Positions 25,305-38,241 of a stretch of DNA of 64,000 nt are shown piece by piece. Location: positions 19,552,501 through 19,616,500 of the forward strand of contig CM049405.1 in the NCBI GenBank assembly GCA_026929865.2. Direction: 5' to 3'. This stretch comes from Hyperoplus lanceolatus. Lineage: Eukaryota; Chordata; Actinopteri; Uranoscopiformes; Ammodytidae. Numbering within the stretch: the stretch's first letter is position 1; every line of letters starts with the position of its first letter. Under the pieces are notes generated by a model. It was not told where the DNA came from. It made no database searches and was given only the letters and a program-made list of their open reading frames with translations. The position numbers and the translations under genes were made by a program.

Positions 25305-26098
25305 AGATCTCCTATTATACTACTTTTCTGGTCATAATGTCTCATTAATGACTCCTACGAATCACATGCACAAAAAAACATGTAGATTTTCGGGAAACTC
25401 TTCCTCTCATCTGAGCGCGCTCAGCAGTCTCTGTCCACACTCGGCTTTGTGCTTCTCCGCCCCCTCCCCCCCTCCTGCAAACCCCACTCCGTTGTGATTG
25501 GTTACCTTCCTTCCGGAACACTTTCAGTGGCGGGAAGCGCGAGCATGGACCTATAAGGGCGCGAGGCAGACGCGAACAGGGAAGTGACAGCATTACCATA
25601 CATGGAAACATCCGCGTGGTGACTTCACAAAGTTACATGCGACGTCACGAAGTTACAAAGCGTCAAGCCGCTTTGAACACGTAACTTCTCGACTGGCTAG
25701 AATAGTGTCTAGTGCTCTGCACAGACACCCCAGACGGTCATCAGGGAATACGTCGAAATGCATGTAAGTCATTATTTGATAATTTAGTATGGTTAAGCAT
25801 AGTCTCGCAAAGCCAGACCAAACTACAGCAAGTAGTATTGTCTGGAAGTACTCCGTTTAGAGCCGTCTATTCGGGGGGAAACTGGGCTGGCCTGTTTTTA
25901 TTTATTTAAACCAATCACAATCATCTACGGCGGGGCTAACCCCGGGAAGCAGCCAATGGAGGCGTAGCGTTGTTTGCCGATGCCAGCGCTTAATAGACGC
26001 TGGCGGGAGTGGTCAAGCCAGACTAGGTTAAGCATGACTATAAATCATCATAACAACGTTTATAGGTCATAAAAGTCAAAAAGCATCATAGGTCCGCT
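25305..26098 (+). mobile_element. Hybrid MITE (B-left/A-right), array copy 2
   Basis: It begins AGATCTCCTATTATAC after TTAA at 25301-25304, as copy 4 does, but from about 25528 onward it follows copy A, including the 227-bp insert. The switch lies inside a shared block of about 57 bp ending at 25527. Confidence 0.88.
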
Positions 26099-26540
26099 TT
26101 AAACGTGTCACGTTAGCGCTGCTAGCATTAGCAGCTAACTTTAGCGTCTATGCTTTCCTACTTCGCCTTCATCAGGGAAAATAATTTGCACATTTTGTCT
26201 ATTAGATGAAGGAAGGTTAGGACCTTTACCACTTTAAAGGTATCGTAGCATTGGCTCCTTGTTGGCTCATAGCCTCGGGCTTTCACCAGCGCCGCATTTT
26301 ATTATTATTTTATTTTAAAAAGTTGCCTTGTCTTAATAGATTGTTGTTTGCCTAGAAGATCTTGGAATAAAGATGTAATTGAGTAAAAACCTCTTGTATA
26401 CAGTCTATGGTAAAAACGCTGTATTTTGGATGTTCTGTTGGCATTTTTTAATATGTAAAAAAAGATAACGATTGCTCGATAATTGCTCGTTAATTTTCCC
26501 GATGATCGATCAATTGAATTTCTTAAAATGGCCATCCCTA
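26099..26540. repeat. Duplicated hAT right end, array copy 2
   Basis: Copy of 24608-25049 made by the tandem duplication. It lacks a left end, so it is not an independent insertion. It ends with the same ATTCCAAT flank. Confidence 0.88.
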
Positions 26541-26795
26541 ATTCCAATGTTTTTAGAGAATGATCTTACAGGGTTGCATTATTATTCACAAAATGTAAAT
26601 TCAAATAAGAGGGATTATTTAATATATTTATGTACTGTACTGTTGATGGTCAGTTAAGTGATAAAATGCATAAATAAGGAGATGAAACCTGTGTTGGTTA
26701 GTAACATAACCCATCTGATAAAATGTAGGCCTACTTGCATGGCTTGGCAAAAAGCATGTAGGGCAGGAGATTGTTTATAAGAATACACTGCTTAA

Positions 26796-27589
26796 AGATC
26801 TCCTATTATACTACTTTTCTGGTCATAATGTCTCATTAATGACTCCTACGAATCACATGCACAAAAAAACATGTAGATTTTCGGGAAACTCTTCCTCTCA
26901 TCTGAGCGCGCTCAGCAGTCTCTGTCCACACTCGGCTTTGTGCTTCTCCGCCCCCTCCCCCCCTCCTGCAAACCCCACTCCGTTGTGATTGGTTACCTTC
27001 CTTCCGGAACACTTTCAGTGGCGGGAAGCGCGAGCATGGACCTATAAGGGCGCGAGGCAGACGCGAACAGGGAAGTGACAGCATTACCATACATGGAAAC
27101 ATCCGCGTGGTGACTTCACAAAGTTACATGCGACGTCACGAAGTTACAAAGCGTCAAGCCGCTTTGAACACGTAACTTCTCGACTGGCTAGAATAGTGTC
27201 TAGTGCTCTGCACAGACACCCCAGACGGTCATCAGGGAATACGTCGAAATGCATGTAAGTCATTATTTGATAATTTAGTATGGTTAAGCATAGTCTCGCA
27301 AAGCCAGACCAAACTACAGCAAGTAGTATTGTCTGGAAGTACTCCGTTTAGAGCCGTCTATTCGGGGGGAAACTGGGCTGGCCTGTTTTTATTTATTTAA
27401 ACCAATCACAATCATCTACGGCGGGGCTAACCCCGGGAAGCAGCCAATGGAGGCGTAGCGTTGTTTGCCGATGCCAGCGCTTAATAGACGCTGGCGGGAG
27501 TGGTCAAGCCAGACTAGGTTAAGCATGACTATAAATCATCATAACAACGTTTATAGGTCATAAAAGTCAAAAAGCATCATAGGTCCGCT
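26796..27589 (+). mobile_element. Hybrid MITE (B-left/A-right), array copy 3
   Basis: Same structure as 25305-26098, shifted by 1491 bp. It shares with copy 2 at least two substitutions absent from copy A (TTTATTTAAACC and TTGCCGATGCC). Confidence 0.88.
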
Positions 27590-28031
27590 TTAAACGTGTC
27601 ACGTTAGCGCTGCTAGCATTAGCAGCTAACTTTAGCGTCTATGCTTTCCTACTTCGCCTTCATCAGGGAAAATAATTTGCACATTTTGTCTATTAGATGA
27701 AGGAAGGTTAGGACCTTTACCACTTTAAAGGTATCGTAGCATTGGCTCCTTGTTGGCTCATAGCCTCGGGCTTTCACCAGCGCCGCATTTTATTATTATT
27801 TTATTTTAAAAAGTTGCCTTGTCTTAATAGATTGTTGTTTGCCTAGAAGATCTTGTTATAAAGATGTAATTGAGTAAAAACCTCTTGTATACAGTCTATG
27901 GTAAAAACGCTGTATTTTGGATGTTCTGTTGGCATTTTTTAATATGTAAAAAAAGATAACGATTGCTCGATAATTGCTCGTTAATTTTCCCGATGATCGA
28001 TCAATTGAATTTCTTAAAATGGCCATCCCTA
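27590..28031. repeat. Duplicated hAT right end, array copy 3
   Basis: Third copy of the hAT terminal segment. It carries a private change (CTTGTTATAAAG instead of CTTGGAATAAAG near 27853) and shares AAAATGGCCATCCC with copy 2. Confidence 0.88.
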
Positions 28032-28286
28032 ATTCCAATGTTTTTAGAGAATGATCTTACAGGGTTGCATTATTATTCACAAAATGTAAATTCAAATAAG
28101 AGGGATTATTTAATATATTTATGTACTGTACTGTTGATGGTCAGTTAAGTGATAAAATGCATAAATAAGGAGATGAAACCTGTGTTGGTTAGTAACATAA
28201 CCCATCTGATAAAATGTAGGCCTACTTGCATGGCTTGGCAAAAAGCATGTAGGGCAGGAGATTGTTTATAAGAATACACTGCTTAA

Positions 28287-28841
28287 AGATCTCCTATTAT
28301 ACTACTTTTCTGGTCATAATGTCTCATTAATGACTCCTACGAATCACATGCACAAAAAAAAATGTAGATTTTCGGGAAACTCTTCCTCTCATCTGACCGC
28401 GCTCAGCAGTCTCTGTCCACACTCGGCTTTGTGCTTCTCCGCCCCCTCCCCCCCTCCTGCAAACCCCACTCCGTTGTGATTGGTTACCTTCCTTCCGGAA
28501 CACTTTCAGCAGCACAAGGGCAGATTTGAGCAAGAAGGTGGGGGCATGGCCGGAGCGCGCTTGAGCACGTTGCAGCATTACCATACATGGAAAAATCAAT
28601 TTCCTGCATTCGTGACACAAATGCAGGAAATTTGAACCGATTTGAACAAGTGAATTCTCAACCGGCTGCCCTAGTGTTTAGCGCTCTGCACAGCCAGCCA
28701 CCCCAGACGGTCAGCAGGGAATACGTCCAAATGCATGTAAGTCATTATTAGATACTTTAGTATGGTTAAATATGACTATACATCATTATAACAACGTTTA
28801 TATGTAGGTCATAAAAGTCAAAAAAGTATAAAAGGTCCACT
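28287..28841 (+). mobile_element. TTAA-flanked MITE copy B (555 bp)
   Basis: TTAA at 28283-28286 and 28842-28845. The left part matches the left part of copies 2 and 3. After CACTTTCAG at 28509 it diverges from them and lacks the 227-bp insert, reading straight through GGTTAAATATGACTAT. This is the original right-hand MITE of the locus. Confidence 0.85.
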
Positions 28842-28881
28842 TTAAAGCTGTGTCAGTTTGTGACTGCCATGCCCTACTGGG

Positions 28882-29321
28882 ATTGCCTGGAAATCCAGAC
28901 CCATATCTAGAACGATATAGAGTCTGGCCACAATCAATAGACCTTCCCAACTCAAGGGGCTTATAGTAGTGCATTTCAAATACCACTGCATGCAATAGTC
29001 AGTTGGCAAAACAGAACATCCCTCTCACTTGCTAATGAAATATTTGATTGCTGTCTTCCAAATCGTAAAGTGTCGAGGCCAAAGCCGTTTCAAACTCAAA
29101 CAACATATCCACAGCCATCTCTGTTGTTTACTATCACGGCTTCGACAGCGCATGCACAGCACTGTCATCATCCGGTTACGTCCGCTCCAGAGAACCATAC
29201 GTAGTGCTCTGTCCCGCCAATATCAGATACAACCAATTGAAACGTAGATCAGAATTTTCCGACATATTTAATGAGCTTCAATGGAGAATGTCCAAACCAA
29301 CAGATCTGGATTTCCAGGCTA
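28882..29321. mobile_element. 440-bp hAT-like MITE
   Basis: The 8-bp duplication CTACTGGG lies at 28874-28881 and 29322-29329. The ends read ATTGCCTGGAAATCCAGA and, inverted from the right, TAGCCTGGAAATCCAGA. The first bases of the left end have drifted. No transposase is seen. TAGCCTGG-type ends with an 8-bp target are typical of fish hAT MITEs. Confidence 0.82.
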
Positions 29322-29683
29322 CTACTGGGACACTTGAATAGAATAAAGCCACTAATGATGATTAGAGGAGACTTCAGTCTGACCACACTGCTACAGGTGC
29401 ATCTAATTAGTGCTGATTAGTGATTGGCTTCATCGAGAGAGAGAGGAGAGGGAATTTATTGTGAGCTGTGATATTTGGGATGAAAGGAGCTTTGTTGACT
29501 AATAACTCCTCCTCCCCATCTCAATTGCATGTAGGCCATAGTAATGTGAACAAATACACATATAGCCTATACTTAGGTTTGAAAAAACACATCAACATCC
29601 ACCGTAGTCACAAGAGAGCCAGCATACCAACATATTAACTAAGGTGTAATGTGTGTGCGTGTGTGGGGATGAGCAGTCATTCA

Positions 29684-29726
29684 GTTTCCATAGCAACACC
29701 CCAACTCAGTCAGTCTCCATAGCAAC
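29684..29726 (+). promoter_or_regulatory. Pair of RFX X-box motifs
   Basis: GTTTCCATAGCAAC (29684-29697) and GTCTCCATAGCAAC (29713-29726) both fit the RFX X-box pattern GTNNCC-AT-RGYAAC. They are in the same orientation and 29 bp apart start to start. A TGCTGATTCAGC string resembling a Maf recognition element lies about 14 bp further on. The cluster could be an enhancer. No target gene can be named. Confidence 0.5.
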
Positions 29727-31334
29727 TGATAGCAGCATATGCTGATTCAGCCAAAGTGAAGGTTCATATTTTCAAAAATGGCTGCTGATGAGAAATGGTC
29801 AAATGGGAATGTGGACCCCAGGGATACATAAGCAAACAGCTACAGGAGAGAGCTACTCTAAAGCCTCATATCAGGACCCAATGTCTGGGGGCGTAAAAAG
29901 GAACATGACTTATGACTGAAGATACAGTTTAATGTGATGAACTAGGTTATCAAAAACAGATTAATCTTGAGGAGCGTTTATAGGATGTCAGTTTAATCTG
30001 CAGACAACACAATGTGGTTCGGACCCAAACTCAGTATGACATTTTTTTTACTTTATTTAATTTGGAGGCTCGATAAATAGGTTAAGGTTCAGGAGCAGGT
30101 GTTTGTTCATGTTTATAAAAAAAACAAAGAATAAAAGGATGATTTAGCAGGAAAACTAATGTTGTTGTTACTGTTCAGTCTTTGTAGCAGGCTGGCTCAG
30201 TGTGACTGTCTACTCTGCCTATGATTAAACACTAAATTTGATTTGCCGTATTATAATGATGTCTACATGGTTATGTCTCAAGTAGACTGAACAAAATTAG
30301 CAGAATTTTTTCAAGACAAAGGGCAGTGAAAATATGATTGTTTTAAAAAAAGTTGTCATGTGGCTCACTTCACCCCAGCTGTGGGGTAAACTGATCCACT
30401 TACCTTTTCCACTCTGAAACTACCATAACAACACATATTGTAACAGTTAGAATCCTGAAAGCTAGCCATTCCAGAACTAATGTCGGACTAGAAAAAGAAT
30501 GATAGGGTTTGGTCAATTAAGCAAAGCAAATTTTCTAAACACTTGAAAGTAACTTTGAACAAAATCAAATATAACATATTATAATTCAAAAGGTTTTAAT
30601 AAGATTCAAATGGAAGATAGAACCAGTTAGATTAGAACACAGTCTGGGGGTCAGAACACAGGACCCTTAGAGCCAGCTAGTGTCTGGGGGTCAAAGCATA
30701 GGAAAATCAGAACCAGCGAGAACCGCCTGGGACTCAGAACACAGGAGAAGACCCAACTGGATTATAACATCAGCCAGTCATACTCTACAACTAGGCCTAC
30801 TCTACATTCCAGCCCTGAAGGTTACAGGGAAAGATGAGAAGGTGCTCTTTTCATGTGGTTGCCCCAGGTTGTCTTCCTGGTGTATTTCATTGGCATGATG
30901 GCTTTTCTACAATGTGTATCACATTAAAATAAAACATATGTCATGTAATATTACATTAAAATATGTTGAAGACTAAACTTAACTTGTGCCTCATGGTGGT
31001 GGAAAGTGAGACAGTGGCTCACTTTCCCCCACAGCATTTGGCTCACTTTCCCCCACCACCACAATTTGAGAAAAAACTACCTCTCTTAGCATTTTAGGCT
31101 ACTCTTCAGTTATCAGCATCACATGGTTTCATATGTTGGTAGTTCATCAACACGTATGATAAAAGTGTTTCTATGTGAATACATTTGCTTTGGCACAACA
31201 GTTGATTAAGTTGACAGCAAGCACATTTACTTTTACATGCAAAATACCTATTTTGGTGAAAAAAACATGCTTACCACAGCACCATGAGGTCCTCTCTTTC
31301 AGGGCCAAGGGGAAATGAGAGGGGCTTGAAAACT
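29727..31334. other. No recognisable gene
   Basis: AT-rich DNA. Around 30361-30395 and 31008-31070 the phrase GGCTCACTT with CCCC...CAC is repeated several times, a small local repeat of unknown origin. Confidence 0.35.
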
Positions 31335-31634
31335 TATATACTCAACAAAAATAGAAACACAACACTTTTGTTTTTGCTCCCATTTTTCATGAGATGGACT
31401 TAAAGATCTAAAATTCATTCCAGATACAATATTACCATTTCTCTCAAACATTGTTCACAAATCTGTCTAAATGTGTGATAGTGAGCACTTCTGCTTTGCT
31501 GAGATAATCCATCCCACCTCACAGGAGTGCCACATCAAGATGCTGATCTGACATCATGATTAGTGCACAGGTGTGCCTTAGACTGTCCACAATAAAAGGC
31601 CACCCTGAAATGTGCAGTTTTGTCTCACAGCAAA

Positions 31635-34042
31635 ATGCCACAGATGCCACAAGCATTGAGGGAGCGTGCAATTGGCATGCTGACAGCAGGAATGTCAACC
31701 AGATCTGTTGCTCGTGCATTGAATGTTCATTTCTCCACCATAAGCCGTCTCCAAAGGCGTTTCAGAGAATATGGCAGTATATCCAACCGACCTCACAACC
31801 ACAGACCACGTGTAACCACACCAGCCCAGGACCTCCACATCCAGCAGGTTCACCTCCAAGATCATCTGAGACCAGCCACTGAGACAGCTGCTGAAACAAT
31901 TGGTTTGCATAACCAAACAATTTCTGCACAAACTGTCAGAAACCATCTCAGGGAAGCTCAACTGCATGCTCGTCGTCCTCATCGGGGTCTTGACCTGACT
32001 CCAGCTCGTCGCCGTAACAGACTTGAGTGGGCAAATGCTCACATTCGATGGCGTCTGGCACGTTGGAGAGGTGTTCTCTTCACGGATGAATTACATTGTT
32101 CAGGGCAGATGGCAGACAGCGTGTGTGGCGTCGTATGGGTGAGCGCTTTGCTGATGTCAATGTTGTGGATCGAGTGGCCCATGGTGGTGGTGGGGTTATG
32201 GTATGGGCAGTAGGGGTGTAACGGTACACTAAAGTCACGGTTCGGTACGTACCTCGGTTTTGAAGTCACGGTACAGTACAGTACGGTACGGTTCATAGTT
32301 AAGGGAGAATGAACAGTTTTAACTAGCTGACAGTATGTAACATACAAATAAAATGCATAGGCCTAACAAATCTAAAAAGAATACTGCTGCAATTCTCCAA
32401 TAAATAAAATACTTATTAAATACTAGTGAATGTGCAGCATAAACTAAAATTGCAGTGAAAAAAAAGCCAGTGTTAATGCTCAGCAGGCTCTGTAAGCTGG
32501 TATGTAAAAAAAGGGTATGTCTTCTTTAAGGTATTTTTGACTTTAAAAAAATAAAATATTACTGCAGCTCTAAGTGCTCTTATAAATATAACAATTATCA
32601 AATAAAAGTGCAACTAATTAAATGACAGCTTATGTATTTTCAGTATAAAAAAGAAAATACTGTCTGTGTTTGCACAGCTCGATTTTTCTTCACAGTAACG
32701 GTGATAGTAAGACCTGGATGGTGCCTTTTCAAATGCGTATGCATGTTCAACGTGTTGGCTCCATTTATATGTCCATGGTTGGCTCCTACATAGGCGATCG
32801 CGGTGAAACAATAACCTGTGTGCCGACATTGTTCCACACGTTTATCACTGTTTTCATAATTCTACTGGAATCCGAAGTTATCCCTCAAGCGGGATTTGAA
32901 TGACAGGGGTACGCCTGCAAGCTCCGGTTTCCTGTTGTCTTTCGCCATGCAGTTCGCTCTCTGTTCGAAAGCACTGTATAACATCTTTATTTGCACTACT
33001 CATAGACTGTAGAAGAGGGGGGAACGCTGCTACAACTGCTAATTGTGATGCAAACGGAACACTTGAGTGGAGAGGTGTGTATCTCCTGCTCTGACCGCAG
33101 CTGGGAGGGACTGCTGCCTGAGGACTCGGCTGCCTGTCAGTGCTCTGGGAGGAGGCAGGAGCCTCGGGAGCTAGCCGCTGCTCGTTTAGAAGTAAAGCGC
33201 GATACATGCTTTAGCAACAGAGTCTCCAAAAGTCACCAATAACACCAGAAAAAGTAGCTAGATTTGTCGCTAGTCGCTTTTTTGAAAAAAAAAAAAGTCG
33301 CCAGAGGGCTATGAAAAGTTGCTAAGTTAGCAACACTGCACCCTCATGCTGTGCTCACCATGGAGATAACAGACTCTCGCTGGCTGCTAATGCGCACGTG
33401 CGAGCGAGCCGGAGGCTAAATGGTCCGGGGGGAACTCCGACTACAAGTTTTAAGTTCCACACCGCAAAACAAGCCTGTACATTCGCCATATATTAACGCT
33501 ATGTAGGCTACGCCACAAACGGACCGCGGTCCACCTCTGTAACACCAAATACGTGCCTGTACCGTCACGGTACGGTACAAATACGTGTATCGTTACACCC
33601 CTAATGGGCAGGCATCTGTTATGGACGAAGAACACAGGTGCATTTTATTGATGGCATTTGGAATGCACAGAGATACCGTGATGAGATCCTGAGGCCCATT
33701 GTTGTGCCATACATCCATGAACATCACCTCACGTTTCAGCAAGATAATGCACGGCCCCATGTTGCAAGGATCTGTACACAATTCTTGGAAGCTGAAAATG
33801 TCCCAGTTCTTGCATGGCCAGCATACTCACCGGACATGTCACCCATTGAGCATGTTTGGGATGTGCTTGACCGGCGTATACGACAGCGTGCACCACTTCC
33901 CACTAATATCCAGCAACTTCGCATAGCCATTGAAGAGGAGTGGACCAACATTCCACAGGCCACAATTGACAATCTGATAAACTCTATGCGAAGAAGATGT
34001 GTTGCACTACATGAGGCAAATGGTGGTCACACCAGATACTGA
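31635..34042 (+). pseudogene. Tc1-like transposase, frameshifted and interrupted
   Basis: This is a DDE transposase of the Tc1 family, which cuts and pastes its element at TA sites. The first part (from ATG at 31635) begins MPQMPQALRERAIGML and has paired-like helix-turn-helix segments (STRSVARALNVHFSTISRLQ). The first catalytic Asp is in FTDE at about 32086-32097. Just after it the frame is lost (FTDELHCSG), and the expected continuation ([18 protein letters not shown]) lies in another frame, so there is a small indel near 32098-32112. The hAT element at 32211 then splits the gene. Removing it with one duplicate restores continuity into VHFIDGIWNAQRYRDE. The second Asp (QQDNARPHV) and the Glu (SPIEHVWD) are present, with 34 residues between, giving DD34E. 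It ends GGHTRY at 34042. It is inactive in two ways. Confidence 0.92.
32211..33603. mobile_element. 1393-bp non-autonomous hAT-like element
   Basis: The left end TAGGGGTGTAACGGTAC and right end CGTTACACCCCTA are inverted repeats with a perfect 8-bp target duplication ATGGGCAG (32203-32210, 33604-33611). The subterminal regions are rich in CGGTACGGTAC-type palindromes. The interior is mixed AT-rich and GC-rich and holds no recognisable transposase. It inserted into the coding region of the Tc1-like transposase. Confidence 0.92.
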
Positions 34043-34388
34043 ATGGTTCTGAGTCCCCAGACCCCCAATAAAGCATCTGTGGCATTTTGCTGTGAGACAA
34101 AACTGCACATTTCAGGGTGGCCTTTTATTGTGGACAGTCTAAGGCACACCTGTGCACTAATCATGATGTCAGATCAGCATCTTGATGTGGCACACCTGTG
34201 AGGTGGGATGGATTATCTCAGCAAAGGAGAAGTGCTCACTATCACACATTTAGACAGATTTGTGAACAATGTTTGAGAGAAATGGTAATATTGTGTATCT
34301 GGAATGAATTTTAGATCTTTAAGTCCATCTCATGAAAAATGGGAGCAAAAACAAAAGTGTTGCGTTTATATTTTTGTTGAGTGTATAT

Positions 34389-35997
<1,609 letters not shown>

Positions 35998-37776
35998 GAC
36001 GGGTGGGTGTATGTGTAATGGCTTCTACTGGGAGAAAAAGCAAAAAGTGCCAAAATTTACGATTTTAGCACTGTACGCAATATGGTGCTGACGAGTATTA
36101 CATGAAAAATAGTTTGTTGGGGCTTAACAGAGGGGGTTAGATCTCTTCAAAATAAATCATGAATTGATAATTATTTCCTGTATCCTGCTGTTACATGTAT
36201 CTATCCGCCTTATTCTTTCTTAGATAATGTCAGCTTTGTCATGTCTTGGAAGTTGGAACCTCAAGACAATTCTCAAATCTAGGAAAACTGTCGCAGGATA
36301 TATGGCAATCTAAATCTTAAATATCTAAAAAAAGTATTATTATTTATTTTCTCAAGTCCTTAAGGCTGGGTATGACATGAAACTAATGGTAAAGGGTTTT
36401 CTTTGGGAGGATTACTCTGTGCTAGATGGGTTGTAATGGTGCTTGGTTTGAATCATGTCACTAATCCCTGAATACAGCCTGGCCGGTAGTTTGGTTAAAC
36501 ATCCATCTACAACACAGAAGTGTTAATTGTCACTGGTCTTGTGGTGCATGGCACCTTCACTGAGAAAGGTATGTGAGTGCAGTTTCAAGCTGTTTCAAGT
36601 GTCAGTACATTAATCCCACCCTCTGTTTAACTGGTGTAATCCTTTCATTTCCTGTAGTGAGGAGGTTACCATCGGCACTTAATCAAATATAAACCAGCAC
36701 TTAATCCTGGTAATCTAATAAACCTTGTATTGTCTGTACTGCTGAGTGTGCAGGCTCTTTTGTATCACCTTCCCTTTTTTCTTTTCTTTTAAGGTAATGG
36801 AAAGGTGAAGATCAACTAAAGTGAATGGAGACGATGGATGCTCCGTTATACATATTATATTATATTAGTATCTTAACAAAACATTCCATTAGTAAGTCCT
36901 TTCACCTTTTGCTATACAATTTTTCACAAACCTCCCTGGTTTATAATTCAATTTGATATTGTTGGAGCAACAAACCTGTGATCTCCTTTTGATAGCCATA
37001 ATGTCTTTTGGTTAGTGATCAAAATAGTTTGGTCAGGCCAGATGGTCCAAGAGTAAAGCCTTAAAGAAGGGATCTGCTTCTCGCCACCCCCCCCCTCCCC
37101 TGAAGAGTCAACCCACAGGTTGCTATGGGGAGAGAAGCACAAACACACAAACTAATGGATCTGTGGTCATCTCTGATATTGCAAAGCTCGTTATTTGGGG
37201 CAGCCTGAATCCAGTTCTAATTATGAATTGGTGACAGTCATATCGAAGTTATTTGATAGGTTTGGTCCGTCCATAGGGAAAAGTCTAGTGTCACGCTCAT
37301 GATGAAATCAAGCGAAACTTCAAGATTAAAGAGAGACAGCTATTTATTGACGACCAAAGGATAACTGTGTACACGTGTACCAACAGTGCACACTGTGTCT
37401 GTGTGTCTGCTGAAGTTCTGTGTGGGTCCGCATGTGTGTGAGCATTTTTATCATAACGAAAAGATGGAGTTGCTTCCCTAAAGGCCACCGCTGACAAGAT
37501 CACATGCAACACTTCAAAACAATGAGGTAATAATTAATGTTCCTTTCCCGCATCAAACTTGTAAGCGTTTACCCACTGAACTCCCACGGATCTCCAAGAA
37601 GTTCACAACCAGCAGATCACACTCTTGACAAAGCGACAGGTGACACTTCCAGCAGTGTGGTGCTTAACGGGGGAAAGCTGGTACGCCAGGCGGTAGGAAA
37701 AAGACATCCGACGTACACTGTGGCCATATGATAACTCAGCATTCCGGCTTCTTTATGTGTTTTGTACCCTCTCTCT
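35998..37776. other. No recognisable gene
   Basis: Nothing convincing. A plus-strand open frame at 37537-37731 has no recognised family and only a weak donor-like string (GGCG|GTAGGA), so I leave it uncalled. Confidence 0.35.
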
Positions 37777-37780
37777 TTAA

Positions 37781-38237
37781 AAGGGTTAGCCTATTATGTA
37801 AAATGCACCTTTTCATACATAAATATGGGTCTCCGGTGTGACTAAGGACTCGCAAAGTATGAGAAAAAACAACCCGAGTCATATCCCTCCCGTATGAAGT
37901 CATAAGGGAATAAACCACGCCCCCTCATAACCAACATAACTTAGCACCACGTCTACCTGCGATTAGCAAACCCCCAGATATCCTTGAATCTTCCAGTTAG
38001 ATTCAAACCGGCAGTTAGATTCAGGGCCAAACAGAGCAGACCTAGCTTTTTGGAAGGCAAGGCTAGCCGAATAAGGCTCTAAGACGGAGCGTTTCAGACA
38101 AAGGGTGATAAGAGGAGATTCAGCGATGGCACTGTGATAAATACAAAAGTGTTTTTGGACTCTGCACCATGAAAACAGTTTCTAGTAGATTCCCAAATTG
38201 CAATTTTGAACCTGGAAATGTGCAAAATATGAGACCT
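37781..38237. mobile_element. Diverged TTAA-flanked MITE (457 bp)
   Basis: TTAA at 37777-37780 and 38238-38241. The left end reads AAGGGTTAGCCTATTATG and the inverted right end AAGGTCTCATATTTTGCAC. They share their beginning and the ATTATG/ATATTTTG plus TGCAC spacing. The interior is GC-richer than the flanks. It is a different family from 19754 and 23759, and older. Confidence 0.6.
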
Positions 38238-38241
38238 TTAA

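Larger units (their letters stand above)
23759..28841. repeat. Tandem array, 1491-bp period, formed between two MITEs
   Basis: Landmarks recur exactly 1491 bp apart: 24036, 25527, 27018 and 28509 for the end of a shared block, and 25049, 26540 and 28031 for the hAT terminus. The array contains four MITE copies separated by three copies of a 697-bp segment (hAT right part plus flanking DNA). The first MITE has a unique left part (type A). The last has a unique right part (type B) and lacks the 227-bp insert. The middle two are B-left/A-right hybrids. That is the expected product of unequal crossing over between MITE A and MITE B. Copies are almost identical, so the event is recent or homogenised. 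Confidence 0.9.
31339..34384 (+). mobile_element. Tc1-like transposon with long TIRs, split by a hAT element
   Basis: Inverted repeats of about 310 bp occupy 31339-31647 and 34073-34384, starting (C/T)ACTCAACAAAAATA next to TATA, consistent with TA target duplication. The left repeat runs past the transposase start codon and the right one begins 30 bp after its stop. Without the 1393-bp hAT insert and its duplicated 8 bp the element is about 1.65 kb, the usual size for Tc1-like elements. The two repeats still match closely, so the element is not ancient. Confidence 0.93.

Noticed and set aside
23759..28841. CRISPR-like or satellite array
   Set aside because: The period is 1491 bp with transposon content and hybrid end copies. 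It is explained by recombination between MITEs.
37537..37731. Plus-strand frame ending near a GTAGGA donor-like site
   Set aside because: No good acceptor and no recognisable family.
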